A stretch of 64,000 bases of DNA, from positions 2,666,001-2,730,000 of the forward strand of contig NZ_BAAAXV010000009.1 in NCBI RefSeq assembly GCF_039535785.1. Reading direction: 5' to 3'. Shown piece by piece: positions 16,641 through 24,870 of the stretch. How positions within the stretch are numbered: position 1 is the first letter of the stretch; each line of letters begins with the position of its first letter. The translations under genes and the position numbers were made by a program. Below the pieces are notes generated by a model. The model made no database searches. It was given only the letters and a program-made list of their open reading frames with translations, and had not been told where the DNA came from. This DNA comes from Nonomuraea helvata. GTDB taxonomy: Bacteria > Actinomycetota > Actinomycetes > Streptosporangiales > Streptosporangiaceae.

Positions 16641-17444
16641 ATGAGCCGCACCAGGGCCCGCGTCTCCGCTCCCGACGAGGCGTGTGTCGCCGCGGTCGAT
16701 CTGGCGCGTGGCGCGGCGGAGGAGCTCGCGCGTCCGGGTGAGCCCGGCGAGCACCTCGGCTTCGAGAGCGAAGGCGACCGGATCGTCACCCACTACTTCG
16801 CCTGTCTCGACAAGGCCTATCGCGGCTGGCGCTGGGCCGTCACGGTCACGCGCGCCTCGCGGGCCAAGAAGGTCACGGTCAGCGAGGCCGTCCTGCTGCC
16901 GGGCACCGGAGCGCTGCTCGCGCCCGAGTGGCTGCCGTGGAGCGAGCGGCTGCGCCCCGGCGACCTCGGCGTGGGCGACCTGCTGCCGACGCCCGAGGAC
17001 GACGACAGGCTCGCGCCGGGTTTCACCGAGACCGACGACGAGGCAGAGCATCAGGCGGTTTTCGAGTACGGCCTGGGCCGGGCCCGTGTGCTCTCGGCCA
17101 TCGGCAAGGACCGGGCAGCCAGGCGCTGGCACTCGGGCGAGCACGGGCCGCACACGCCGATCGCACACGCCGCTCCCGCGCAGTGCTCTACCTGCGGCTT
17201 CTACTGGATGCTCACGGGTGGCTTGCGGCATATGTTCGGGGTCTGCGCCAATGAGTACGCGCCGGACGACGGCAAGGTCGTCGCGGCCGACCACGGCTGC
17301 GGCGCCCATTCCGAGGCCGCCGTGCTGCCGCCGCCCGTCGAGCAGGCCATCCCCATCCTCGACGACCTGGGCTACGACCTGATGGAGGAGGAGGCGGCGG
17401 GCTCGGTCGACGAATCCGCCGCCGAAGAACTCGGCCACTCCTGA
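16641..17444 (+). CDS. DUF3027 domain protein
   Basis: A 267-residue actinobacterial protein. It has a hydrophilic N-terminal half with WRWAVTVTRA and VTVSEAVLLPG strands, then a C-terminal cysteine-rich patch (QCSTCGFYWML ... FGVCANEYAPDDG ... ADHGCGAHSE), whose four cysteines and nearby histidines could bind zinc. This arrangement matches DUF3027. ATG 16641 has GGAGG nine bases upstream. It is soluble and probably cytosolic, of unknown function, followed after 57 bases by the sacsin-type ATPase gene on the same strand. Confidence 0.88.
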   Translation: MSRTRARVSAPDEACVAAVDLARGAAEELARPGEPGEHLGFESEGDRIVTHYFACLDKAYRGWRWAVTVTRASRAKKVTVSEAVLLPGTGALLAPEWLPWSERLRPGDLGVGDLLPTPEDDDRLAPGFTETDDEAEHQAVFEYGLGRARVLSAIGKDRAARRWHSGEHGPHTPIAHAAPAQCSTCGFYWMLTGGLRHMFGVCANEYAPDDGKVVAADHGCGAHSEAAVLPPPVEQAIPILDDLGYDLMEEEAAGSVDESAAEELGHS

Positions 17445-17501
17445 TCGCGAAAGGCCGCTAGCCTACGCCTGGCCTCTACCTCTCTATCAGGATCGTGATC
17501 G

Positions 17502-20500
17502 ATGACGTCCGACATCTCTGGCACCTACGGCACTGACCGGATGCGAGCCGCCGTCCTCTCCGCGTGGACGGCCTCGCCCGCCCGGTTCCGCGAAGACGCC
17601 AACGCGGAAGAGGACTTCGCGCTCGGCGGCTACCGCGACCGGCTGATCGTCGAGCTCGCCCAGAACGCCGCCGACGCGGCCCTGCGCGCGGGCGTGCCCG
17701 GGGTGTTGCGGTTGACGCTCGACGGCGACGTGCTGACGGCCGCCAACACCGGCGCCCCGCTCGACGCCACCGGCGTGGAGGGCCTTTCGACGCTGCGCGT
17801 CTCCGGCAAGCGCGACGAGTTCGGCGCCGCGGGGCGGTTCGGGGTCGGGTTCGCGGCGGTGGTGTCGGTCTGCGACGAGCCGTCCATCGGCTCGCGCGGG
17901 AGCGGCGCGGTCCGCTGGTCGCGTGCCGACACCGCGGCGGCGGTGTCGGAGATCCACGCGCTCGTGGGCGAGCTGGCCGACCGCTCGGGGCACGTTCCGC
18001 TGCTCAGGCTGCCGTTCGACGCGCCGCCGCTCGACGTGCCCGAGGGGTTCGACACGCTCGTACGCCTGCCGCTGCGCGACCGGGCCTCCGTCGACGCGGT
18101 CCGCCGCATGCTCGACGAGACGAGCCCGGCGCTGCTGCTCGGCCTGCCGGCGCTGGAGGCCATCGAGATCCACCTCGACGGGTCCGTACGTACCGTGGTC
18201 GCCGACGGCTGGCACGTCGTGTCGGAGTCGGGCGAGTTCACGCCCGAGGAGGTGAGCCGGCTCTTCGCCGACCGGCCCACCGAGGAGCGCGCCCGCCCCT
18301 ACTGGTCGCTGCGCTGGGCGGTCCCCGTCACCGGCACCGGCGAGCCCGGGCCGCTGCCCGCCGCGGTGCCGCCCGTGGTGCACGCGCCCACGCCCAGCGA
18401 CGAGCCGCTCGACCTGCCCGCGCTGCTGATCGCGTCGTTCCCGATGGCCACCGACCGGCGTCACTTCGCCAAGGGGCCGCTGGCCGACTTCCTGGTCGAG
18501 CGGGTGGCCGACGCCTACGTGCGGCTGCTGCGTGAGCTGCCGCGCACGCCCAGGCTGCTCGACCTGGTGCCGTCCCTGATGGGCAAGGGCGAGCTGGACG
18601 CCAGGATCCGCCGTGCCGTGCTGGCCAGGCTGCCCTCGACGCCGCTGCTGCCCGCGCTGTCCGCGCCCGCGCCCGCCGTGCAGACCCCGTCCTTCGCCGA
18701 CGCCGAGGTCTACGAGCCCGACGCCGAGTGGCAGGTCGAGCACCCCGCGCGCGAGCCCGACGGCGACGGCTGGGTGGTCGCCGGCCGGGAGGCGGCCGTG
18801 GTGCCGTCCGCCTCGGCCGAGTTGCTCGCGACGGTCGCCGACTTCGTGCCCGGCCTGCTGCCGGCCGGGTGGCCCGCCAGGCACCCGGCCATGGCCGCGC
18901 TGGGCGTGCGCAGGGTCGAGCTGGCCGACGTGGTGGACCTGCTGTCGGGCGAGGCCGTCGAGGCGCGTGAGCCGTCGTGGTGGCGCTCGCTCTACGAGGT
19001 GCTGCCCGCCGACGACCCCGAGTCGCTGGGCGCTCTGCCGGTGCCGCTGACCGACGGCCGGCTGGTGCGCGGGCCGCGCGGCACGCTGATCCTCACCGAC
19101 GGCGGCGCGGAGCTGGACCTCACGCCGCTGGGGCTGCGCATCGTGCACCCCGAGGCGGCCCACTCCGCGCTGCTCAGGCTGGGGGCGGCCGAGGCCACGC
19201 CGCGGACGATCCTCGAGGACCCGCTGACCAGGGCCGCCGTGGCGCAGTCGCTCGACAGTCCCGACCCCGAGCCGGTGGCCCGGGCCGTGCTGTCGCTGGT
19301 GGAGGCGTCGGCGCTGGCGCCGGGGGAGGCGCCGTGGCTGGCCGAGCTGGCGCTGCGCGGCTCCGACGGCGAGCTCTACCCGGCCGGGGAGCTCATGCTG
19401 GCCGGCGGGGCGCTGGCCGGGCTTCTGGAGCCCGACACGCATCTCGGGGTGGCCGCCTCCGAGCTGGAGGAGGAGTACGGCGCGCGGGTGCTGGCGGCGG
19501 CGGGCGTGCTCGACGGGTTCGCGGTGGTCCACGAGGCCGACGTGCTGCTCGACCCCGACGACTGCGACCACGACCTCGACGGCGAGGCCGACTGGCTCGA
19601 CCACGTGCTCGACCTGCTGCCCGAGCTCGGCGTGCCGCCGCTGGTGCCGGAGTTCGTGGCGGTGCGCGACCTGGAGCTGGTGGCCGACTGGCCGGCCGCC
19701 CTGGAGCTGCTGGCCCGCCCGCCGCTGCGTGCCGCGCTCCACCCGGTGCGGGTGGCCGGGGTGGAGGTGCCGTCCTACACGGCGTGGTGGCTGGCCAACC
19801 ACCCGGTGCTGGGCGGGCGCAAGCCGCAGGAGCTGCGGCTCCCCGGGGCCGACCCGCTGCTCCAGGGCCTGTACGAGGACGCGCCCGCGGGGCTCGACGA
19901 GGCGGCCCTGTCCATGCTGGGCGTCCGTACGACGCTGTCCGAGCTGCTGGCGTCGCACGGCGGGCCCGAGGAGCTCCTCGACCTGATGGCCGACGCCTCC
20001 ATCGAGGTGGACCGGGCACAGCTGCGCGCTCTGTGGATCGCGCTGGCCGCCGTCGATCCCTCTCGGGTGGCGCCGCCGTCCCAGGTGCGTGCCGTGCTGC
20101 GAGGCTCCATCGTGGTGGCCGCCGCGGACGACGCCGTGGTGGTGGAGGCGCCCGACCTGCTGCAGCTCGTGGCCGACCGGCCGCTGGTGCTGGCGCCGTA
20201 CGATCTGGCGGAGGCTCTGTCGGAGCTGCTCGATCTACCGCTCGCCGGGGAGCTGACGTCGGGGGAGGTCACCTCGCAGGGGCAGGTGCGCCCGGTTCCC
20301 TCCGAGGTGCTGGCCCTGCTGCCCACCGCGCCGTCCACGTACGTGGAGCACGAGAAGCTGCTGGTGGACGGGGTGGAGTGCACGTGGCGCTTCTTCGAGG
20401 GCGCGGTGCACTGCACGGGCCTCGACGGGCTGGCCCGCGGCCTGGCCTGGGCCACCGGCCAGTGGAACGACCGCCTCGCCGCGGCGGCGCTGCTGCGTGA

Positions 20501-20546
20501 TCCCGAGTCGGTGCCGCTGCTTCTCGCGGAGTCCGACCTGTCCTGA
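17502..20546 (+). CDS. Sacsin-type HSP90-like ATPase (GHKL fold)
   Basis: A 1,014-residue protein. The N-terminal about 230 residues form a GHKL ATP-binding domain: IVELAQNAADAAL (N-box, residues about 50-62), LTAANTGAPLD (D/N-x-G), VEGLSTLRVSGKRDE and GRFGVGFAAVVSVCD (glycine-rich lid). This matches the sacsin N-terminal ATPase type found in actinobacteria. The remaining about 780 residues are Leu/Ala/Asp-rich with no further motif I can name. It is one continuous frame, probably cytosolic and possibly chaperone-like. A hairpin overlaps its stop codon. The gene is conserved in the phylum, but its function there is unknown. Confidence 0.85.
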   Translation: MTSDISGTYGTDRMRAAVLSAWTASPARFREDANAEEDFALGGYRDRLIVELAQNAADAALRAGVPGVLRLTLDGDVLTAANTGAPLDATGVEGLSTLRVSGKRDEFGAAGRFGVGFAAVVSVCDEPSIGSRGSGAVRWSRADTAAAVSEIHALVGELADRSGHVPLLRLPFDAPPLDVPEGFDTLVRLPLRDRASVDAVRRMLDETSPALLLGLPALEAIEIHLDGSVRTVVADGWHVVSESGEFTPEEVSRLFADRPTEERARPYWSLRWAVPVTGTGEPGPLPAAVPPVVHAPTPSDEPLDLPALLIASFPMATDRRHFAKGPLADFLVERVADAYVRLLRELPRTPRLLDLVPSLMGKGELDARIRRAVLARLPSTPLLPALSAPAPAVQTPSFADAEVYEPDAEWQVEHPAREPDGDGWVVAGREAAVVPSASAELLATVADFVPGLLPAGWPARHPAMAALGVRRVELADVVDLLSGEAVEAREPSWWRSLYEVLPADDPESLGALPVPLTDGRLVRGPRGTLILTDGGAELDLTPLGLRIVHPEAAHSALLRLGAAEATPRTILEDPLTRAAVAQSLDSPDPEPVARAVLSLVEASALAPGEAPWLAELALRGSDGELYPAGELMLAGGALAGLLEPDTHLGVAASELEEEYGARVLAAAGVLDGFAVVHEADVLLDPDDCDHDLDGEADWLDHVLDLLPELGVPPLVPEFVAVRDLELVADWPAALELLARPPLRAALHPVRVAGVEVPSYTAWWLANHPVLGGRKPQELRLPGADPLLQGLYEDAPAGLDEAALSMLGVRTTLSELLASHGGPEELLDLMADASIEVDRAQLRALWIALAAVDPSRVAPPSQVRAVLRGSIVVAAADDAVVVEAPDLLQLVADRPLVLAPYDLAEALSELLDLPLAGELTSGEVTSQGQVRPVPSEVLALLPTAPSTYVEHEKLLVDGVECTWRFFEGAVHCTGLDGLARGLAWATGQWNDRLAAAALLRDPESVPLLLAESDLS

Positions 20547-20571
20547 CCGCCGCCGCGCGCAGGAGCAGGTC
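20535..20571. terminator. Bidirectional hairpin between convergent genes
   Basis: GACCTGTCCTG (20535-20545) pairs with CAGGAGCAGGTC (20560-20571) with one bulged G, around a 14-base GC loop. It overlaps the stop of the sacsin-type gene and the stop of the convergent DUF2530 gene. Confidence 0.65.
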
Positions 20572-20782
20572 AGCTCCGGCGCGGCCGGCGTACGAACCAC
20601 ATGCCGAAGAACCCGAACCCGACCCCGGTCAGGCAGGTCCAGATCCACCACGTGTGCTCCGGGCCGGGGCGGAAGATCAGCAGGACGACCAGCGCGACCG
20701 CCCAGATCCCGGTGCCGACGGCGACGGCGGCGGTGTCGTTGGTCTTGATGGGCTCCGGATCGGGATGCCACTGCTGCTTCAC
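20570..20782 (-). CDS. DUF2530 small membrane protein
   Basis: A 70-residue protein with a short hydrophilic start (KQQWHPDPEPIKTND) and two membrane spans (about 21-40 and 46-63) with a TWW turn between them, ending in RRPRRS. This is the usual form of actinobacterial DUF2530. GTG 20782 is chosen because the conserved N-terminus begins there; a TTG seven codons earlier is possible. The position next to a purine/uracil permease gene is common for small membrane proteins of this type, but no function is known. Confidence 0.85.
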   Translation of the reverse strand: MKQQWHPDPEPIKTNDTAAVAVGTGIWAVALVVLLIFRPGPEHTWWIWTCLTGVGFGFFGMWFVRRPRRS

Positions 20783-20865
20783 GTTGTTCAGCCTAGCTTC
20801 CAATCGGGTCTCGATCTCATTACTGACTCTTTTCGCAGGTCACCGCGACTGTCACTCTTCGCGTC

Positions 20866-22308
20866 GTGAGTGACACTCGTAACGCAATAGATCGTTTCTT
20901 CGCAATCACCGCAAGAGGGTCAACAGTCTCCCGTGAGGTACGAGGTGGCCTGGCCACCTTCTTCACCATGGCCTACATCGTGGTGCTGAACCCCATCATC
21001 ATTGCCAACGGCACGGACGTGCAGAAGCAGGTCATCGGCGACGGCACGACGCCCAACGTGGCCCTCGTCGCCGCCGGGACGGCCTTCGTGGCGGGCGTGC
21101 TGACGATCCTCATGGGCGTCGTCGGCAGGGTGCCCTTCGCGATGGCGGCCGGGCTGGGGCTGAACGCCTTCGTCACCTTCAACATCGCCAAGGTGATGAC
21201 CTGGGAGGAGGCCATGGGCCTGGTCTTCCTCGAAGGCGTCATCATCGCCATCCTGGTGCTGACAGGGCTCAGGACGGCGGTCTTCCACGCCATCCCGGCC
21301 CAGCTCAAGACCGCTATCAGCGTCGGCATCGGCCTGTTCATCGCGCTGATCGGCTTCGTGGACGCCGGCTTCGTGCGGCGGGTGCCGGCCGGACCGCCGC
21401 TGGAGATGGGCATCGGGGGCAATCTGACCTCGTGGCCGGTCTTCGTGTTCCTGGTCGGGCTGCTCGCCACGGCGGTGCTGGTCGCGCGTAGGGTCAAGGG
21501 CGCCATCCTGATCGGCATCGTCAGCACCACCGTGCTGGCGATCATCGTGGAGCAGCTCACCAAGTCCGGCGCGTCCTCGCCCGAGAACCCCGGCGGCTGG
21601 CAGCTGAACGTCCCCACCCTCCCCAAGGAGATCTTCGGCTTCCACAACCCGCTCACGCTGTTCACGGAGTTCGACCCGTTCGGCGCGTTCAGCCGGGTTT
21701 CTGTGCTGCTGGCCGTGCTGTTCGTCTTCACGCTGCTCATCACGGACTTCTTCGACACGATGGGCACCATCGTGGGCGTCGGCCGCCAGGCGGGCCTGGT
21801 GCAGGAGGACGGGACGCTGCCGCGTACCAGGGAGATCCTGCTCGTCGACTCGATCGGCGCGGCGGCCGGCGGCGCGGGCTCCGTCTCCTCCAACACCACC
21901 TACATCGAGTCGGCCGCCGGCGTCGGCGAGGGCGCGCGCACCGGTCTGGCCAGTGTGGTCACCGGGCTGCTGTTCCTCGTGGCGATCTTCTTCGCGCCGC
22001 TCGTCACGGTCGTCCCGTACGAGGCCGCCACGCCCGCGCTGGTCGTCGTCGGCTTCCTGATGATGACCGCGATCCGCGACATCGACTGGAACGACTACGA
22101 GATCTCCATCCCGGCGTTCCTCACGATCGTCGTCATCCCGTTCACCTACTCGATCTCGAACGGCATCGGCGCCGGCTTCATCAGCTACGTGCTGATCAAG
22201 GCGGTGCGGGGCAAGACCCGCGAGGTGCACCCGCTGATGTGGGTGGTCACACTGCTGTTCGTGCTGTACTTCGCGATCGGGCCGATCCGGGCGCTGTTCG
22301 GAATCTGA
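20866..22308 (+). CDS. NCS2 family purine permease (AzgA type)
   Basis: A 480-residue inner-membrane nucleobase:cation symporter with about 12-14 spans. The N-terminal VRGGLATFFTMAYIVVLNP, the GLGLNAFVTF segment, FFDTMGTIVGVGRQAG, and SSNTTYIESAAGVGEGARTG are hallmarks of the AzgA/PbuG (hypoxanthine, guanine, adenine) branch and not of UraA. GTG 20866 begins the protein. It imports free purine bases for salvage. I saw no purine riboswitch in the 80 bases upstream. A GC hairpin follows the gene. Confidence 0.9.
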   Translation: MSDTRNAIDRFFAITARGSTVSREVRGGLATFFTMAYIVVLNPIIIANGTDVQKQVIGDGTTPNVALVAAGTAFVAGVLTILMGVVGRVPFAMAAGLGLNAFVTFNIAKVMTWEEAMGLVFLEGVIIAILVLTGLRTAVFHAIPAQLKTAISVGIGLFIALIGFVDAGFVRRVPAGPPLEMGIGGNLTSWPVFVFLVGLLATAVLVARRVKGAILIGIVSTTVLAIIVEQLTKSGASSPENPGGWQLNVPTLPKEIFGFHNPLTLFTEFDPFGAFSRVSVLLAVLFVFTLLITDFFDTMGTIVGVGRQAGLVQEDGTLPRTREILLVDSIGAAAGGAGSVSSNTTYIESAAGVGEGARTGLASVVTGLLFLVAIFFAPLVTVVPYEAATPALVVVGFLMMTAIRDIDWNDYEISIPAFLTIVVIPFTYSISNGIGAGFISYVLIKAVRGKTREVHPLMWVVTLLFVLYFAIGPIRALFGI

Positions 22309-22322
22309 GTACGTGGGAAGAG

Positions 22323-22346
22323 GCCGCCCTGCGCGCGCGGGGCGGC
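22323..22346 (+). terminator. Hairpin after the purine permease gene
   Basis: GCCGCCC (22323-22329) pairs with GGGCGGC (22340-22346) around a ten-base CG-repeat loop, 14 bases after the permease stop. It separates the permease from the marR unit. Confidence 0.6.
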
Positions 22347-22383
22347 TTCGAGGTACCAAGAAGGCAGGGCCCCCGGATATTGA

Positions 22384-22439
22384 TTGGGGAAATATCTTGA
22401 GATGCCGTATAGTTAGCAAAGGTAATGACACATGCTAAC
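22384..22439 (+). promoter_or_regulatory. Promoter and probable operator of marR
   Basis: TTGGGG (22384-22389) and TATAGT (22408-22413), 18 bases apart, form a plausible sigma-70-type promoter. GTTAGC (22412-22417) and GCTAAC (22434-22439) form an inverted repeat that spans from the -10 to the marR start codon, and ATCT-TG-AGAT lies in the promoter spacer. Autorepression by MarR would fit. The inferred leader is very short. Confidence 0.5.
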
Positions 22440-22884
22440 CAACACCCCGCACAAGACAGACCTGCGCAGCGACGCAGGCCTGGCTTCAGCCCTGCGCGTC
22501 TCCTTGGCAAGGCTGACCAGGCGCCTACGACGACAGGCGGCAGCCCACTCGCTGACTCCCACACAGTTCGCGACGCTCGCCGCAGTGGAACGGCATTCCG
22601 GGATAACCCCCGGCGAATTGGCCGAGCTCGAGAAGGTACAGCCGCCCTCGATGACCCGCGTGATCGCCACGCTCGAGGAGCGCGGTCTGGTGTCGCGCTC
22701 CCCGCATCCGAGCGACCGGCGACAGGTGACCGTGAGCGTGACCGAGGCCGCCCAGAAGCTGCTGAAGGAGGAGCGACGCCGCAAGGAGGCGTGGCTGACG
22801 CAGCGACTGAAGGAGCTCACGCCGGAGGAGCGGTCGATCCTCAGGCAGGCGGCACCGATCCTGGAGAAGCTCAGCAGGATATAG
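22432..22884 (+). CDS. MarR family transcriptional regulator
   Basis: A 150-residue winged-helix regulator. The core is LTPTQFATLAAVERH, then GITPGELAELEKVQPPSMTRV (HTH recognition) and the wing LVSRSPHPSDRRQVTVSVT with the conserved D-x-R of MarR proteins. N- and C-terminal helices would form the dimer. An inverted repeat covers its promoter and start. The MFS gene begins 23 bases after its stop, so the pair is very likely one regulated efflux operon of the MarR-MFS type. Confidence 0.93.
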   Translation: MLTNTPHKTDLRSDAGLASALRVSLARLTRRLRRQAAAHSLTPTQFATLAAVERHSGITPGELAELEKVQPPSMTRVIATLEERGLVSRSPHPSDRRQVTVSVTEAAQKLLKEERRRKEAWLTQRLKELTPEERSILRQAAPILEKLSRI

Positions 22885-22907
22885 AGCCTGAAGAACCCAA
22901 GACCGGG

Positions 22908-24137
22908 ATGTTCCGGTCTCTCAAGGTTCGTAACTACCGCATGTTCGCAGCCGGGGGCATCGTCTCCAACGTCGGCACCTGGCTGCAGCGCACCGCCCAG
23001 GACTGGCTGGTGCTCGACCTGACCCATGGCAGCGCGGCGGCGCTCGGCACGGCGACCGCGCTGCAGTTCCTGCCGATGCTGCTGTTCGGGATGTTCGGCG
23101 GCGTGCTCGCCGACCGCTACACCAAGCGGCCCATCCTCATCGCCGCCCAGTCGCTGATGGCCACGCTGGCCCTCACCATCGGCGTGCTGACCATGACGGG
23201 CGCCGCCCAGGTCTGGCACGTGTACGTGATGGCGTTCCTGCTCGGCATGATCTCCTGCGTCGAGGTTCCGACGCGGCAGGCGTTCGTGGTCGAGATGGTC
23301 GGCCGGCAGGACCTGCCCAACGCGATCGCCCTGAACAGCTCGATCTTCAACCTCGCCCGCGTGGTCGGCCCGGCGCTGGCCGGTGTGCTGATCTACGTGC
23401 TCGGCGGCACCGGGCCCATCTTCCTGATCAACGCGCTGACGTTCGGCGCGGTGATCTCGAGCCTGATCTTCATGCGGAAGTCCGAGCTGAACCCCGCCGC
23501 GCCCGTGCCCCGGGCCAAGGGACAGCTCCGCGAGGGGCTCCGGTATGTGATCCAGCGCGAAGAGCTGCTCATGCCGGTGCTGCTGATCGGGTTCGTGTCG
23601 ATGTTCTCGCAGTCGTTCTCGATGTCGATCGCGCTGATGGCCCGCCAGGAGTTCGGCGCGGGGGCGTCCTCGTTCGGACTGGCCTCCAGCATGTTCGCGG
23701 TGGGTGCGCTCGGCGGCGCGCTGCTCGCGGCGCGGCGGGCGCGGCTGTCGCGGAAGGTGCTGATGGCGGGGGCGCTCGGGTTCGGGCTCTTCCAGATCGC
23801 CACCGGGCTGGCCCCGTTCTACCCCGTCTATCTGCTGCTGCTGATCCCGACCGGGATCGCGCTGATCACCATCAACACGGCCGCGAACGCCAGCGTCCAG
23901 ATCGCCACGTCGCCGGACATGCGGGGGCGCGTCATGGGGATCTACATGCTCGTGTTCACCGGCGGGGCTCCTCTGGGCGCGCCGCTGATCGGGTGGCTGT
24001 CCGAGCTGGGCGGTCCGCGGACGGGCGTGATCCTGTCCGGCGTGCTGGTCCTGGTCGGCACCGGGCTCGCGGTGCTGATGACGCGACTGATCAGCGCCCG
24101 GGTCGCCAAGCCGGCGACGGCACTCGCCGTCGCCTGA
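22908..24137 (+). CDS. MFS efflux transporter (DHA3/EntS-like)
   Basis: A 409-residue major facilitator with about 12 spans. It has NYRMFAAGGIVSNVGTWLQRTAQDWLVL at the first span, FGGVLADRYTKRPILI as the loop 2-3 signature, CVEVPTRQAFVVEMV, and DMRGRVMGIYMLVFTG in the second half, typical of the drug/siderophore exporter branch. ATG 22908 follows the marR stop by 23 bases; the frame continues upstream inside marR, but that part is not coding. It is probably controlled by the MarR regulator and exports an unknown small molecule. Confidence 0.9.
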   Translation: MFRSLKVRNYRMFAAGGIVSNVGTWLQRTAQDWLVLDLTHGSAAALGTATALQFLPMLLFGMFGGVLADRYTKRPILIAAQSLMATLALTIGVLTMTGAAQVWHVYVMAFLLGMISCVEVPTRQAFVVEMVGRQDLPNAIALNSSIFNLARVVGPALAGVLIYVLGGTGPIFLINALTFGAVISSLIFMRKSELNPAAPVPRAKGQLREGLRYVIQREELLMPVLLIGFVSMFSQSFSMSIALMARQEFGAGASSFGLASSMFAVGALGGALLAARRARLSRKVLMAGALGFGLFQIATGLAPFYPVYLLLLIPTGIALITINTAANASVQIATSPDMRGRVMGIYMLVFTGGAPLGAPLIGWLSELGGPRTGVILSGVLVLVGTGLAVLMTRLISARVAKPATALAVA

Positions 24138-24203
24138 GCCGCCCGAGCCCTGAGCCGCCCGAGTCCTGAGCTGCCCGTGCTGGAGGTGGGACAATCGGGT
24201 GGT

Positions 24204-24761
24204 ATGAGGCTCTTCGCCGCGCTGGTGCCACCCGACAAGGTGCTGGACGAGATCTCGCAGGCCATCGCCCCGCACGTCGGGCAGGTGCCGGGCCTGCGCT
24301 GGCCCGACCGGGCCACCTGGCACATCACGCTGGGCTTCTTCGGCGAGGTGCCCGAGCACGTCCTGCCCGAGCTGGAGGTGCGCCTGGCCCGCGCCGTGCG
24401 CCGCTACAGCGCGCTCGACCTGGCCTTCGAGGGCTTCGGGGCCTTCTCGTCCGTACGCCGGGCCAGGGTCTTCTGGGTCGGCCTCACCGGTGACTCCATG
24501 ACCAGGCTGGCCGACTCGGTCAAGGCGGGTGCGCGGCGGGCGGGAGCCGTACAGACCGATGAGAAGCGGTTTCACCCGCACCTCACGCTCGCCCGAGCCA
24601 AGACGGAGACGGACCTCCGCCCGCTGGTGGAGTCGCTCTCCGGGTTCAGCGGCTCGCCGTGGCGGGCGGAGCATGTCCGTCTCGTCCGCAGTCACACCGG
24701 GCCCCAGGTGAGGTACGAGTCACTCGCCGAATGGGCGCTGGCACCCGTCGAGCGGAGCTAG
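24204..24761 (+). CDS. thpR: RNA 2',3'-cyclic phosphodiesterase (LigT/ThpR)
   Basis: A 185-residue 2H phosphoesterase. The two catalytic motifs are HITLGFFGEV (about residue 42) and HPHLTLARAK (about 126), at the spacing of the family, which opens 2',3'-cyclic phosphates on RNA ends to 2'-phosphates. The N-terminus MRLFAALVPPDKV is typical, which decides the start at 24204 over an in-frame codon nine residues earlier. It stands alone after the MFS gene and is followed by a tiny membrane peptide. Confidence 0.92.
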   Translation: MRLFAALVPPDKVLDEISQAIAPHVGQVPGLRWPDRATWHITLGFFGEVPEHVLPELEVRLARAVRRYSALDLAFEGFGAFSSVRRARVFWVGLTGDSMTRLADSVKAGARRAGAVQTDEKRFHPHLTLARAKTETDLRPLVESLSGFSGSPWRAEHVRLVRSHTGPQVRYESLAEWALAPVERS

Positions 24762-24771
24762 GCTCCAGGAC

Positions 24772-24855
24772 GTGGATCGTCCTCGCCCGTGGCTGCTGCC
24801 CGTCGTGCTCGGCCTGCTGCTGCTCATCGTCGTGCTCGGCGCGCTGCTCACGTGA
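24772..24855 (+). CDS. 27-residue single-span membrane peptide
   Basis: GTG 24772 opens 27 codons: DRPRPWLLP, then an uninterrupted hydrophobic run of Val, Leu, Ile, Gly and Ala to the end. All but one codon have G or C in third position. It would be an N-in, one-span microprotein. AGGA is present but too close to the start to be a good ribosome binding site. The gene lies 10 bases after thpR and its stop is 15 bases before the stop of the convergent reductase gene. Small peptides like this are often missed in annotation; expression is unproven. Confidence 0.45.
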   Translation: MDRPRPWLLPVVLGLLLLIVVLGALLT

Positions 24856-24870
24856 TTTACCAGGCTTGAT

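Noticed and set aside
17487..19958. An 823-codon open frame on the minus strand
   Set aside because: It lies antisense to the sacsin-type gene, is rich in Arg, Gly, His and Gln, and has no motif. It is a product of high-GC codon bias.
22425..22907. N-terminal extension of the MFS protein through marR
   Set aside because: It overlaps marR in another frame, with repetitive Ala/Gly/Asp sequence and no membrane span.
22413..24695. A 760-codon minus-strand frame over marR and the MFS gene
   Set aside because: Composition dominated by Arg, Gly, Gln and His; both plus-strand genes have clear domains.
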